Positions 33,057-42,498 of a stretch of 48,112 nucleotides of DNA are shown one piece after another. The notes under the pieces were generated by a model. That model saw only the letters and a list, made by a program, of their open reading frames with translations. It did no database searches and was not told the origin of the DNA. The position numbers and the translations under genes are program-made. The DNA is from Rhodopirellula sp. (GTDB lineage: Bacteria > Planctomycetota > Planctomycetia > Pirellulales > Pirellulaceae): contig NZVD01000056.1 of the NCBI GenBank assembly GCA_002701385.1, positions 1,573 through 49,684 of the forward strand, read 5' to 3'. Every line of letters begins with the position of its first letter. Within the stretch, counting starts at the first letter, position 1.

Positions 33057-34427
33057 ATGTTAACGATTTATGGAAAATCAAAAGGCAAACAAGGCTATTG
33101 TGACGGAATGCAACGTCGTGACTTCCTCAAGATCGGGGGAATGGCCATGGGTGGGCTTTCGATGGCCAACATGTACGATGCCGACCTGCAGGCAAAGACC
33201 GGTTCGAATCACAAAGCGATCATAAACATTTACATGCCTGGGGGCCCTTCTCACATCGACCTGTGGGATCTCAAGCCTGACGCCCCTAGTGAAATCCGTG
33301 GTGAGTTTCGCCCCATCAAGACAAATGTTCCGGGGATCGAGATCTGTGAGCATTTCCCACAGATGGCCAAGATGATGGATAAGTTTATTCCGATTCGCTC
33401 GATCAGCGATGCCGATGGACGACATGATGCCTACCAATGTATGACCGGCTGGAAATTCGGCGAACGCGGACCACGTGAAGGACGTCCCAACTGGGGATCG
33501 TGGGTCTCTCACCTTCAAGGTAACGTCAACAATGCCGTACCTGCCAATGTGTCGTTAATGTACCCCACCGGCAATCGGACCTGGGGAGAAACACAAATGG
33601 GTGGGATTCTAGGAGTCAAGCATTCACCCTTCGGGCTGGTTGAAAAAGATCCGATGAAAGACCCTAGCAATATGGTCTTACAAGGCATCACTCTGGATCG
33701 CCTCAGTGATCGCGAAAAATTGCGTTCAGCCTTCGACACCTTCCGTCGTGATGTTGATAACTCAGGTGTCGCCGATGGCATGGATGTCTATCACCAACAG
33801 GCATTAGGGATTCTAACTACGAGCCAATTAGTGGATGCTCTTGACCTTAGCCAGGAAGACCCTAAAGTCCTCGCTCGTTATGGTGAAAACGACCCGTCCT
33901 ACCAACGTGACGGTGCCCCTAAAATGATCCAAAATTTCTGTATCGCTCGTCGACTAGTCGAAGCTGGCGCCCGTGTTGTCTCGCTCAACTACAGTCGCTG
34001 GGACTGGCATGGCGGCGACGGCATGAACTTCCCTCGTTCGCGTCAGGAATTCCCTAAACTCGACCAGGGGCTAGCTGCCTTGGTAACCGACCTACACGAA
34101 CGTGGCTTAGATCGCTACGTATCCGTTGTGGTCTGGGGAGAATTCGGACGAACCCCTAAGATCAACAAAAACAACAGTCGTGACCACTGGCCACGTGTCA
34201 GTTGTGCAATGCTTGCCGGAGGTGGCATGAAAACCGGTCAGGTTATCGGCGCTACCAATAAATACGGAGAACACGCAACCGAACGACCTGTGAAATTCCA
34301 GGAAGTCTTTGCCACACTCTACAAAAACGTTGGCATTGATAGTTCTAAGGTTCGTTTCTTCGATAAGACCGGTACTCCGCAGTATATGGTACGTGAAGGC
34401 ATCGAGCCCATTCACGAGATTATCTAA
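33057..34427 (+). CDS. DUF1501 protein with Tat-type leader
   Basis: A 456-residue DUF1501 protein, an abundant planctomycete family with an alkaline-phosphatase/sulfatase-like fold and unknown activity. The opening MLTIYGKSKG followed by MQRRDFLKIGG is the usual extended Tat leader of this family, which favours the first ATG (33057, with AGGAAAC upstream) over the internal ATG at 33108. Core motifs are YMPGGPSHIDLWDLKP, the RGEF segment, IRSISDADGRHD, and VVWGEFGRTPKINKNNSRDHWP with the metal-binding-like Glu/His. DUF1501 genes usually sit next to DUF1549/DUF1553 cytochrome partners; none is here. It is followed by a D-aminoacylase-like gene after 51 nt. Confidence 0.92.
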   Translation: MLTIYGKSKGKQGYCDGMQRRDFLKIGGMAMGGLSMANMYDADLQAKTGSNHKAIINIYMPGGPSHIDLWDLKPDAPSEIRGEFRPIKTNVPGIEICEHFPQMAKMMDKFIPIRSISDADGRHDAYQCMTGWKFGERGPREGRPNWGSWVSHLQGNVNNAVPANVSLMYPTGNRTWGETQMGGILGVKHSPFGLVEKDPMKDPSNMVLQGITLDRLSDREKLRSAFDTFRRDVDNSGVADGMDVYHQQALGILTTSQLVDALDLSQEDPKVLARYGENDPSYQRDGAPKMIQNFCIARRLVEAGARVVSLNYSRWDWHGGDGMNFPRSRQEFPKLDQGLAALVTDLHERGLDRYVSVVVWGEFGRTPKINKNNSRDHWPRVSCAMLAGGGMKTGQVIGATNKYGEHATERPVKFQEVFATLYKNVGIDSSKVRFFDKTGTPQYMVREGIEPIHEII

Positions 34428-34478
34428 CGTCGGCCGCCTGTCCATCGCGATCACTTGCTTACCTTGACTGGCTTCCAC

Positions 34479-36038
34479 ATGGACCTAATCATTCGCAACG
34501 GAACCGTCATCGACGGTACGGGACAACCACGATTCCAAGCTGACGTCGGTGTCAAAAACGGAATGATTACCGAAGTAGGCGTCCTCACCGACGTAACCGC
34601 ATCCGAGGAATTCGATTCGACGGGAAAGATTGTTTGCCCGGGGTTCATCGATGTTCACAATCATAGTGACGGCTGGCTGTTGCGTGACGGTCACCAAACC
34701 TGCAAAACCCAGCAAGGGTTCACCACGGAAATCATCATGTCTGATGGCATTTCCTATGCCCCTGTTTCCTGCCTAAACTGGCGAGACTGGATCTACTACC
34801 TCCGTGGCCTGAATGGACTTCGCATGCAGGACTACACTGGCTGGGAGTCGCTTGACGACTACCTGCAGATTCTTGCAACGACCAGTGTCCAAAACTTCGC
34901 AGCTCAGATCCCCTACGCAAACCTCCGTACTCTGGTCCACGACTTTAGCCGAGGGCCACTCGATGACTCGCAAATCACCCGCATGAAACAACTCGTCGAA
35001 GAATGTCTCGATGCTGGCGCCGTCGCACTTTCCACCGGACTGGATTACATCGCACAATGCCACAGTCCTACCAGCGAACTAATCCACGCCTGTCTCCCGA
35101 TGGCCGGCCTCAACAAACCGTATGTCACTCACATTCGTTATAAGTCAGGTCTGCTTGAAGGCATCAAAGAAGCTATTGAAATCGGACGCCAGGCAGGTGT
35201 TCCCGTCCACATTTCCCACCTCAAATGCCAACCACCCGTTCACCCAGAGCAGGTTTTTGAATTAATTGAAGAAGCCTGTGCTGAAGGCATTCCAACAACC
35301 TTTGATGTTTACCCATACCAACCGGGCAGTACCATGCTGAACTACCTACTGCCATATGAAGTTTGGGAAGACGGCCCACTAGCCGCCACAGGGAAACTGG
35401 CTCTCGAAGACATCCGACAGAAAGTCAGACACTCCTTCCATTCATACCGACTTGATTTGGATCACGTCCTAATGGCTTGGTCGCCATCTGCGGATCATAT
35501 TCAGGACTGGGGAAAAACGTTGGCGCAGATCGTTGAAGAAAGCGGCAAGGATGCCGTCGAAGCTTTAACCGACCTACTCCTCGATGAACAACTCGGAGTC
35601 CTATGTGTTATGGACGAAGGCGACGACAAACTGGTCGAGCCCTTCGTAGCACACCCTCGTTGCATGATGGGAACTGACGCGATTTATCAACCTGGAGGTA
35701 ATGTACATCCCCGTGCCTTCGGCAGTGCCGGACGCTGGCTAGGATCATTTGTCCGTAATGCCAAACTTTTCACGCTCGAAGAAGCGATTCGTAAAATGAC
35801 ATCACTTAGTGCTGATACATTTGGACTAAAGGGCAGGGGACGTTTAACGGCAAACGCCCATGCGGATATCGTTATCTTCGACGAGAACAATATCCAAGAT
35901 CATGCTGGATTTGGGGATCCACAACATGCCTGCTCTGGAATCGACCAAGTCTTCATTAACGGAAACAGAGTGATCCAGGATTCCAAACCACTTGAATTTT
36001 CTTCCTCGTCCAAAACGCCTCCCGGCCAACGCCTGTAA
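34479..36038 (+). CDS. N-acyl-D-amino-acid deacylase-like amidohydrolase
   Basis: A 519-residue amidohydrolase of the D-aminoacylase family. It opens with the composite beta domain MDLIIRNGTVIDGTG, followed by PGFIDVHNHSDG with metal ligands H60 and H62. The later VHISHLKC and VMDEGDD...MGTDAIY segments carry the remaining His and the catalytic Asp, and the C-terminus returns to the beta domain (GRLTANAHADIVIFD). It hydrolyses N-acyl-D-amino acids or related amides, for example from peptidoglycan or D-amino acid modified compounds; no signal peptide is visible, so it acts in the cytoplasm. I start at ATG 34479 rather than the upstream in-frame TTG because the conserved domain begins there. 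Confidence 0.9.
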   Translation: MDLIIRNGTVIDGTGQPRFQADVGVKNGMITEVGVLTDVTASEEFDSTGKIVCPGFIDVHNHSDGWLLRDGHQTCKTQQGFTTEIIMSDGISYAPVSCLNWRDWIYYLRGLNGLRMQDYTGWESLDDYLQILATTSVQNFAAQIPYANLRTLVHDFSRGPLDDSQITRMKQLVEECLDAGAVALSTGLDYIAQCHSPTSELIHACLPMAGLNKPYVTHIRYKSGLLEGIKEAIEIGRQAGVPVHISHLKCQPPVHPEQVFELIEEACAEGIPTTFDVYPYQPGSTMLNYLLPYEVWEDGPLAATGKLALEDIRQKVRHSFHSYRLDLDHVLMAWSPSADHIQDWGKTLAQIVEESGKDAVEALTDLLLDEQLGVLCVMDEGDDKLVEPFVAHPRCMMGTDAIYQPGGNVHPRAFGSAGRWLGSFVRNAKLFTLEEAIRKMTSLSADTFGLKGRGRLTANAHADIVIFDENNIQDHAGFGDPQHACSGIDQVFINGNRVIQDSKPLEFSSSSKTPPGQRL

Positions 36039-36072
36039 ACCGGAGCTCAACTCAACTGCAACGAAATCCCTT

Positions 36073-36366
36073 ATGCCTACCTATGTTTATGAAGTCGTCG
36101 AGAATGGTCAGCCGACTGGAGAACGATTTGAAGTCGTTCAAGCGATGTCTGATGAATCGCTTACAAAACACCCCGAATCCGGCAAGCCTGTCCGCCGCGT
36201 GATCCTTCCTCCTCATATCGGCGGCAAGTACTCAGACGGAGCGATGAATCGCTCGATGGCCAATGACGGTAAACTCGACAAACTTGGCTTCACTAAGTAC
36301 GTCAAAAGCGGCGACGGCACGTATGAAAAAGCTTTCGGCAGCGGCCCCAAGAATATTCAAAAGTAG
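36073..36366 (+). CDS. FmdB-like protein lacking zinc-ribbon cysteines
   Basis: A 97-residue protein whose start MPTYVYE and layout (FEVVQAMSD, HPESGKPVRRVILPPHIGG) follow small FmdB-type regulatory zinc-ribbon proteins, in which MPTYEY is followed by two CxxC pairs. Here no Cys is present at all: the knuckle positions read VENGQ and HPESGK. It is therefore a Cys-less relative that cannot form a Zn(Cys)4 site. The C-terminal part (NRSMANDGKLDKLGFTKYVKSGDGTYEKAFGSGP) is hydrophilic. I chose ATG 36073 over the upstream frame start at 35992, which would lie inside the deacylase gene. Function unknown. Confidence 0.8.
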   Translation: MPTYVYEVVENGQPTGERFEVVQAMSDESLTKHPESGKPVRRVILPPHIGGKYSDGAMNRSMANDGKLDKLGFTKYVKSGDGTYEKAFGSGPKNIQK

Positions 36367-36519
36367 TAGATTCCTTGACCGCCAGAATCATATTGAGCCG
36401 ATATTTCCATCTTTTCTCTATTCAACGATCTAATACTGTGATGTTCTCGTATAAGATAGGAATACGTAACTGAACTCTATTTACTCTCCTAAATCACCTT
36501 AGACAGAGAACGCTATACC

Positions 36520-37446
36520 ATGAGCTTGATCAACAAAACACTTACCATGCTGGCAGTCGCCACGCTAGTTCTGTCGTCGATCTCCAACGCTGTTGCGGAC
36601 GATGACCACTACAAAGGCTGGACTCGAAGCTTCGAAGAAGCGAAAGAACTTGCCGCGAAAGAAGGAAAATCTATCCTGATGGAATTCACTGGCTCGGACT
36701 GGTGCCCGCCCTGTAAAGCACTTCACAAGAACGTGCTTAGTCAGGACGCATTCCAAACCGTTAAGGAAGATTACATCCTACTAGTTCTCGACAACCCGCG
36801 CGACAAATCGCTTGTCACACCTGCCGAGCAAGAACAATACAAACAGCTTTCCGGCAAATTTCAGGTTCAGGGCGTACCTTCCATCTTCCTGGCTGATGCA
36901 AAGGGACGTCCATTCCATTTCCAATCCGGATATGGCGGTCAGAAAGCAGAGCAATGGGTTGCGGACATTCGTGCCAAGAAAGAAACTTTAGACAAACGCA
37001 ATGCCGCATTCGAAAAAGCCGAATCCGCCACAGGTGTGGAAAAAGCCAAGGCATTGGATGAAGCTATAAGCATTGTCGATGCGAAAGTTGCCGTGGCATT
37101 CTATGGAGATTCTGTCGATCAAATCCTTGAACTCGATGCGGATGGACTAGGCGAAAAATATGCCGCCATCAAGCGTGCCGTTGAGTTTGAAGAGACTCTT
37201 GGTACTTTAACAGCCAAGAAACTCGATGCTGATAAACTCTCCAGTGAATTAGATGCCCTCATCGAAAAGACTAAGCCGGCCGCTGAGCAAGGACAGATGG
37301 CACTGTTCATGCGTTCCCAGCGACTATTTGGAGCAGGGAACAAACCGGCTGCTAAAGTCCTATTGCTCGCAGCTCAAAAACTCGATCCAGAGTCGCGAGT
37401 CGGCCAGCAGATTCCTCAGATTCTTGAGAACTTTTTCAAAGACTAA
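36520..37446 (+). CDS. Thioredoxin-like exported protein with helical C-terminal domain
   Basis: A 308-residue protein. A signal peptide (residues 1-26, cleaved after AVA) is followed by a thioredoxin-like domain (about 34-155) with the redox motif W61-C62-P-P-C65-K and the cis-Pro segment VQGVPSIFLAD. The rest (about 155-308) is a charged alpha-helical region (ADIRAKKETLDKRNAAFEKAE...) of unknown role, possibly repeats for partner binding. It likely reduces or isomerises disulfides, or supplies electrons in the periplasm. AGAGAA precedes ATG 36520. A strong terminator follows that also serves the converging DUF1501 gene. Confidence 0.87.
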   Translation: MSLINKTLTMLAVATLVLSSISNAVADDDHYKGWTRSFEEAKELAAKEGKSILMEFTGSDWCPPCKALHKNVLSQDAFQTVKEDYILLVLDNPRDKSLVTPAEQEQYKQLSGKFQVQGVPSIFLADAKGRPFHFQSGYGGQKAEQWVADIRAKKETLDKRNAAFEKAESATGVEKAKALDEAISIVDAKVAVAFYGDSVDQILELDADGLGEKYAAIKRAVEFEETLGTLTAKKLDADKLSSELDALIEKTKPAAEQGQMALFMRSQRLFGAGNKPAAKVLLLAAQKLDPESRVGQQIPQILENFFKD

Positions 37447-37470
37447 CTTAAGACCGAGCATTCGAAACGA

Positions 37471-37506
37471 AAATAGCTGGAGTATTAACACTCCAGCTAT
37501 TTTTTT
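37471..37506. terminator. Bidirectional intrinsic terminator
   Basis: A 13-bp perfect stem (37471-37483 with 37490-37502, loop 6 nt) is followed on the plus strand by a T-run to 37506. On the minus strand the flanking A-run becomes TTTT. It lies between the stops of the thioredoxin-like gene (plus) and the DUF1501 gene (minus). Confidence 0.92.
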
Positions 37507-37545
37507 ATGTCCATGAATCATCGCCAAAACATCGTTTCTTGCTAT

Positions 37546-38880
37546 TTACCCTGTGTAGAGTTTTTCCATCACCTTGCCATTGTTGAGATGCATGGGGCGG
37601 TTTTCTCGGTCACGGATAATACTTGCTGGGTCAATACCCAAGGTTGAATAAATGGTGGCTCCAATATCATTCGGGTGATATGGAGTGGTTTCCGGATGTC
37701 CGGCATGTTTATCGGATTTCCCAATCACCTGTCCTCCACGTACACCACCACCGATAAAGATTCCGCTGTATCCGGATGCCCAATGGTCGCGTCCCGGATT
37801 CTTATTGATCGTTGGAGTTCGCCCGAATTCTCCCACCACAACGATCAGCACATCGTCTAGCATATTACGTTGCTCTAAATCATCCATTAATGCCGAAACC
37901 CCGTGGTCAATTCCCGGCAACAACTTATTCTTGAGCCTCGGAAAGTTATCCGAGTGAGTGTCCCATGACTGGACGATTCCCATATTACATTGCACGTAGG
38001 GGACACCATGCTCTACCAATCTTCGAGCGAGTATTAATGTCTGGCCATATTCGGAGCGACCATATTTGTCTCGCAGTTCGTCGTTTTCTGCACGAATATC
38101 GAATGCCTTCGCAATATTAGGCGAGGTCAGGAGATTGAGTGCCTCTTCCTGCTGACTGGTGAACTGAATTCCACGAGCAAACTGGTCGAGCCGCTTTGTT
38201 TGTTGATTCAATTCCTTCAAAATTCCAACTCGGTTACTCAGGCGACTGGTGGTTATCCCATCCATCATCTGAATACCGTGTACTTTGAATTTCTCACTGT
38301 TCGGATCGGAATTCACCTGCCAGGGATCGTACTTAGGTCCAAGGAATCCCGCGTGTTGTCCGGGCCAAGTTAACGGGCCTTCGATCAATGGGCGGGGAAG
38401 GGTAACCTGACAAGGCATGCCGTTGGTCGTTGGATTTAACAATTTGATCCCGCCACCATAGCTGGGGCGGTCGAGCCTTGATAATTCCTTGTCTTCATTC
38501 GCATTACCACGGAAGACCTGTGGCTCACCGGTCAGTGTGTTGTGCGTACCCGACAAATGCCGGTTGTCCGGATGAGAAAACGATCGTACGACCGCGATCT
38601 TATCTGTGCGGTCAGCCAGTTTTGGAAGATGCTCCCCGAACAGTACTCCTGGAATCTTTGTTTGGATTGTATTGAATTCACCGCGAATATGAGCGGGCGC
38701 ATCCGGCTTCGGATCAAAGGTCTCCAATTGGCTCCCGCCACCGGTTTGAAAAACCAGAATGACTGACTTTCCCTGCCTCCGCTTATCGGCAGCCCGAAGC
38801 AGAGCCGGAAGCGTCAATCCTAAGAAGCTTGAGCAACCAACTTGTAATAGGTCTCTGCGATCAATACGGCTAAATGACAC
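37546..38880 (-). CDS. DUF1501 protein (second copy)
   Basis: A 444-residue DUF1501 protein with a Tat-like leader (IDRRDLLQVG at about residues 6-15, then a hydrophobic stretch to LLRAADK). It shows the family core FQTGGGSQLETFDPKPDAP, RGEFNTIQT, the VRSFSHPDNRHLSG block and VVGEFGRTPTINKNPGRDHWA. It is clearly a divergent paralogue of the DUF1501 protein at 33057 and also lacks a DUF1549/DUF1553 partner nearby. The start is GTG (38878-38880) with AAGGACG upstream. It shares a bidirectional terminator with the thioredoxin-like gene. Confidence 0.9.
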   Translation of the reverse strand: MSFSRIDRRDLLQVGCSSFLGLTLPALLRAADKRRQGKSVILVFQTGGGSQLETFDPKPDAPAHIRGEFNTIQTKIPGVLFGEHLPKLADRTDKIAVVRSFSHPDNRHLSGTHNTLTGEPQVFRGNANEDKELSRLDRPSYGGGIKLLNPTTNGMPCQVTLPRPLIEGPLTWPGQHAGFLGPKYDPWQVNSDPNSEKFKVHGIQMMDGITTSRLSNRVGILKELNQQTKRLDQFARGIQFTSQQEEALNLLTSPNIAKAFDIRAENDELRDKYGRSEYGQTLILARRLVEHGVPYVQCNMGIVQSWDTHSDNFPRLKNKLLPGIDHGVSALMDDLEQRNMLDDVLIVVVGEFGRTPTINKNPGRDHWASGYSGIFIGGGVRGGQVIGKSDKHAGHPETTPYHPNDIGATIYSTLGIDPASIIRDRENRPMHLNNGKVMEKLYTG

Positions 38881-38917
38881 TATTCGTCCTTAACTTGGAA
38901 TGATTTAACATACAACC

Positions 38918-38947
38918 ATTATGGCATAACTTGATTTCTAATGACAA
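38918..38947 (-). promoter_or_regulatory. Candidate sigma70 promoter for the second DUF1501 gene
   Basis: Minus-strand TTGTCA (38942-38947), an 18-nt spacer and CATAAT (38918-38923), about 40 nt before the GTG start. Fair match; no operator recognised. Confidence 0.4.
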
Positions 38948-39043
38948 TCACAAATTTATGTTCCCCTCTTTACTATTCTTCGGGTCAATCGAGTAATAGA
39001 ATCATGTTTTTCGATACCAACTTTATCATCGCGGAATGTCAAT

Positions 39044-40456
39044 ATGAAATTACCTAATCTAATAACAAGCACGTTATTACTTGTTTTGAGTTGTGTCACG
39101 GGCGTCCACGCGGAAGTCACCCTTCCGTCCATCCTTGGAAGCCATATGGTGCTACAAAGAGAAACTCCAATTACTCTTTGGGGCTGGGACGACGGTGGCC
39201 AAAAAGTTACGGTGCAATTAGGAAGCGACTCCGCTTCCTCTGTAGCCGATGATTCAGGACTTTGGATGGTTGAATTAAAACCATTGAAAGCCGGCGGCCC
39301 GCACAAAATAAGTATTTCCGGTTCCACTGACATCACACTAGAGGACGTGCTTATCGGTGAAGTTTGGCTCTGTTCCGGACAATCCAATATGGAATGGCGA
39401 GTGAGCCAATCACTCAACCCCCAAGAGGAAATCAAGAACGGCAACCACCCCAATATTCGCCATATTAAGTTTCCGCATCGCCCAAGTGACAAGCCCGAAG
39501 ACAATATCAAGTCTGAGGGATGGCAGCCAGCGACCTCACAAACCGTCGCCCAATTTACTGCCGTTGGTTACTTTTTTGGACGCAAGCTACAGGCTGATCT
39601 TGATGTCCCTATCGGGCTAATCGGATCCAACTGGGGTGGAACTCGAATTGAACCATGGACTCCACCTGTCGGTTTCAAATCAGTACCAGCACTAAAGGAT
39701 ATTGCGGAAAACCTAGATAAATATCCCACGAAGAATGGGAATGGAGCAATCAATCACCAAACCCCACTAGCCTTGTACAATGGCATGATCCACAATTTCC
39801 GACACCTAAAGTTCAAAGGGGCTATTTGGTATCAGGGAGAATCTAACCGAGGTGAGGGCATGCTCTATCATGAAAAAATGAAGGCGCTTATTCAAGGCTG
39901 GCGAACTGTATTCAAAAACCCTGACATGCCTTTCTATTTTGTTCAACTCGCTCCCTATACTTACGGCGGAAGTGAACTCGCTTTGCCCGAAATCTGGGAA
40001 GCCCAGGAAGCAACTCTGGCCATTCCGAATACTGGAATGGCGGTTACCACCGATATCTCCAACCTGAAAGACATCCACCCTAAAAACAAGCAGGATGTTG
40101 GTCTGCGGCTAGCACTTTGGGCATTGGCTAAAACTTATGGGAAGGAAGATTTGGTTTACTCCGGACCTCTCTACAAAAGCCATAAAGCCGTTGGGGCGAC
40201 CATAGAGATCTCTTTTCACCATACTGCTGGGAGTCTGGCTTCGAATGACGGAAAACCTTTAAATCATTTCCAGATTGCCGGAAGCGATGGAGAATTCAAA
40301 CCGGCCGTCGCTAAGATTCAGGGAGACAAGGTCATTGTCGCCTCCGATGGAATCGCGAACCCTGTTCATGTCCGATTCGGATGGCATCAACTGGCGGAAC
40401 CTAATCTAGTCAACGCGAAGGGACTGCCCACCTCTCCTTTCCGCACTGACAAATAA
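39044..40456 (+). CDS. Sialate O-acetylesterase-like SGNH esterase
   Basis: A 470-residue exported esterase of the sialate O-acetylesterase family, removing O-acetyl groups from sialic acids or related glycans. A signal peptide (residues 1-23) is followed by a beta-sandwich N-terminal domain (LPSILGSHMVLQRETPITLWGW) and then the SGNH core. The catalytic Ser is S114 in GQSNMEW. Later come IGSNWGGTRIEPW, AIWYQGESN and DLKDIHPKNKQ, with the Asp/His pair in DIHP. The product probably acts with the sulfatases on algal or host glycans (inference). Its 3' end is followed by a terminator-like hairpin inside the converging gene. Confidence 0.9.
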   Translation: MKLPNLITSTLLLVLSCVTGVHAEVTLPSILGSHMVLQRETPITLWGWDDGGQKVTVQLGSDSASSVADDSGLWMVELKPLKAGGPHKISISGSTDITLEDVLIGEVWLCSGQSNMEWRVSQSLNPQEEIKNGNHPNIRHIKFPHRPSDKPEDNIKSEGWQPATSQTVAQFTAVGYFFGRKLQADLDVPIGLIGSNWGGTRIEPWTPPVGFKSVPALKDIAENLDKYPTKNGNGAINHQTPLALYNGMIHNFRHLKFKGAIWYQGESNRGEGMLYHEKMKALIQGWRTVFKNPDMPFYFVQLAPYTYGGSELALPEIWEAQEATLAIPNTGMAVTTDISNLKDIHPKNKQDVGLRLALWALAKTYGKEDLVYSGPLYKSHKAVGATIEISFHHTAGSLASNDGKPLNHFQIAGSDGEFKPAVAKIQGDKVIVASDGIANPVHVRFGWHQLAEPNLVNAKGLPTSPFRTDK

Positions 40457-40483
40457 CATCTGCCTGATACGATTTAATCAACA

Positions 40484-40534
40484 AGGCTTTCATTCCCTGC
40501 TATTCTTTAGACGTGGGAGTGAAAGCCTCGTTTT
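40484..40534 (+). terminator. Terminator-like hairpin inside the end of the converging gene
   Basis: AGGCTTTCATTCCC (starting 40484) pairs with GGGAGTGAAAGCCT (ending 40528) in a 14-bp stem with one G-T wobble and a 17-nt loop, followed by CGTTTTCT. It lies 27 nt past the esterase stop and overlaps the last codons of the membrane protein gene, so its sequence also encodes the C-terminus of that protein. Confidence 0.6.
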
Positions 40535-42272
40535 CTACCCCTTCAGCATTGTCTTTTTTGAGCAACAGTAAGTACTGGTCCGTCTCTACTGCCCAACTAA
40601 GCCAGCTTCTCTGCCCGATGACACTCCAACCTTTTCTTGGCCGATGAGCCAAGGCATATGTAGCAAGCCCTCGCCAACTACGTGTTAGGTCCCCTTCACG
40701 CTGTCGGCTCGCGTAGTCTTCGGAAGTTCGTAGCCAACCATTCAAATCCATTCCCACGTCAATATCCTGAGGGCGTAGGCCCTCTTCTGACAACCACTGG
40801 TGCATCTGCAAGTTTCTTTGGTGATTGAAGGCCAGCCAGTCATGAGTAAAGGTCATGCTGATGTATCCTATGGCGAATATGGCAAGCCAGACCAGAGTTG
40901 CTGACGCACGTCCTAGGCGTCGGAAGCCCTCTAGAGCCGGACTGGTCCCGACCCAGATGACGGCCGGTACAAATAAAACCAGCCAATGTCGATCCACGAT
41001 ATTCTCCACAACCGCCAATAGAGCAAGGGAAACCAAAACACAAAATACGAGAATCCCCGTTCGCCATGGCCCAATTCCAAAGGACGAAACCCTACTTTCA
41101 CGCCGTTGGCCTCCCGAAAATCCCAAAGCAACACAAACAGCCAGAGAAAGAATACTCATTAGCGTCAAGATCTGCCAAATCAAAGGTATCCACTTCACAT
41201 CACCCAAATAAGTCCAACTACCGTCGGGGTGTGGAGGATCAGCAAACAGAACCGGACCGAAGTGCGCATTATGCAAAAAGTACCCCACCGATTGGGTGAT
41301 GTATGTCCTGCATCCTGTTGCCACAAAGACGCCTGCCCAGAGCAAACAAACCAAGCCAATCCACCAACGATTAATGAGTACTTCCTGCCGTTTGATCAGT
41401 TTCAGTACAACACTGGACGATATGGGCAACAACAACATCCCAAGCAATAATCCAGTGCCATAGAGATAGATTGCTATTTGCTTCAAACGTTCGAGATCAA
41501 ACACCTTGATGAACAATGTACCCGTTCGAGATTGATTCCCAGGCACTAAACCAGCCCACTCGAAGACTAATAGAGAGATTGCTGGCACGCCTACCAACAT
41601 CCCCAACCTAAGTAGTATCTGTCGTTTGGTCAGTGAAGTTCGGTTCGCCCAGAGGACGTATATCGGTACCACACCAATGAGCACATGAGTTTGACGGCAC
41701 CAGAAAACCAGAGCCGTTAGCACGCTGCCCAAAATCAACGGACCAACTCGTCGACATTGATCGCTACAAATAAAGCACAACAGCGCATAGGTAACAAACA
41801 TTAACGCAGTAACATCAGTCATAAATGTGAAGGTGTGTCCAAAAAACAGTGGACAAATCAATAAGCTGACTGAAGCCAGTATTGCGAATTGCAACCGCCC
41901 TCCTAACATCAGGACAACGAGCATTACGCCAACACAGGTTAGCCATCCGGCAACGGCCTGTGACAAGTGCAACGCTTCAAACGAGAACTCTTCCGACACA
42001 AAGAGCCACCCCCAGTAAACATGGGAAACGACACTGGCCGCCAGTTCTCCATGCTGAGAGACATGCTGATAACGTCCTTCCTCGGCAAGCACCTGCACAC
42101 TGCGTCCATACAACCAGTCGTCATTATGGGGTGCGGCTGAATACTCCGAGAAAAGTGATCGTGAAACCAACCACGGCAAAGCCAGAAGAATACAGGCGAT
42201 GAGGACCCCTCGTCGTTTTATCCGGTTAGTTTGATGCGAAATGGCGTGACTCCCTCGTACTTTTTCGGACAT
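40500..42272 (-). CDS. Multi-pass membrane glycosyltransferase-like protein (GT39/ArnT type)
   Basis: A 590-residue protein with an N-terminal hydrophobic helix (about 24-40), a short loop with the DD-containing HNDDWLYGRSVQVL and then roughly ten further hydrophobic segments to about residue 470, ending in a soluble C-terminal part. The Asp pair in the first loop and the overall topology match GT-C enzymes that transfer sugars or phosphosugars from lipid carriers. The donor and acceptor are unknown, and no neighbouring gene clarifies the role. AAGAAGGCGG precedes ATG 42272. Confidence 0.78.
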   Translation of the reverse strand: MSEKVRGSHAISHQTNRIKRRGVLIACILLALPWLVSRSLFSEYSAAPHNDDWLYGRSVQVLAEEGRYQHVSQHGELAASVVSHVYWGWLFVSEEFSFEALHLSQAVAGWLTCVGVMLVVLMLGGRLQFAILASVSLLICPLFFGHTFTFMTDVTALMFVTYALLCFICSDQCRRVGPLILGSVLTALVFWCRQTHVLIGVVPIYVLWANRTSLTKRQILLRLGMLVGVPAISLLVFEWAGLVPGNQSRTGTLFIKVFDLERLKQIAIYLYGTGLLLGMLLLPISSSVVLKLIKRQEVLINRWWIGLVCLLWAGVFVATGCRTYITQSVGYFLHNAHFGPVLFADPPHPDGSWTYLGDVKWIPLIWQILTLMSILSLAVCVALGFSGGQRRESRVSSFGIGPWRTGILVFCVLVSLALLAVVENIVDRHWLVLFVPAVIWVGTSPALEGFRRLGRASATLVWLAIFAIGYISMTFTHDWLAFNHQRNLQMHQWLSEEGLRPQDIDVGMDLNGWLRTSEDYASRQREGDLTRSWRGLATYALAHRPRKGWSVIGQRSWLSWAVETDQYLLLLKKDNAEGVENEAFTPTSKE

Positions 42273-42498
42273 TAGCGAACCGCCTTCTTTTTGCCTGACA
42301 TCGCCTTCTGGTTAATCAATTTCGCCACAGCCTGCAACTGTCCTAGGTTCTCAAATCCTGTCAGAAATGCGTCCGATCCTTTTTCTGACTGCTCTACTAT
42401 CATAACTAACACTACTAAGAGGTCTGAACAATCTGTGCTAGTATGGGTATTGGCTATTCAATGCCCGCACTCTACTACTGCCAGTTGGTTCGTTCAAT

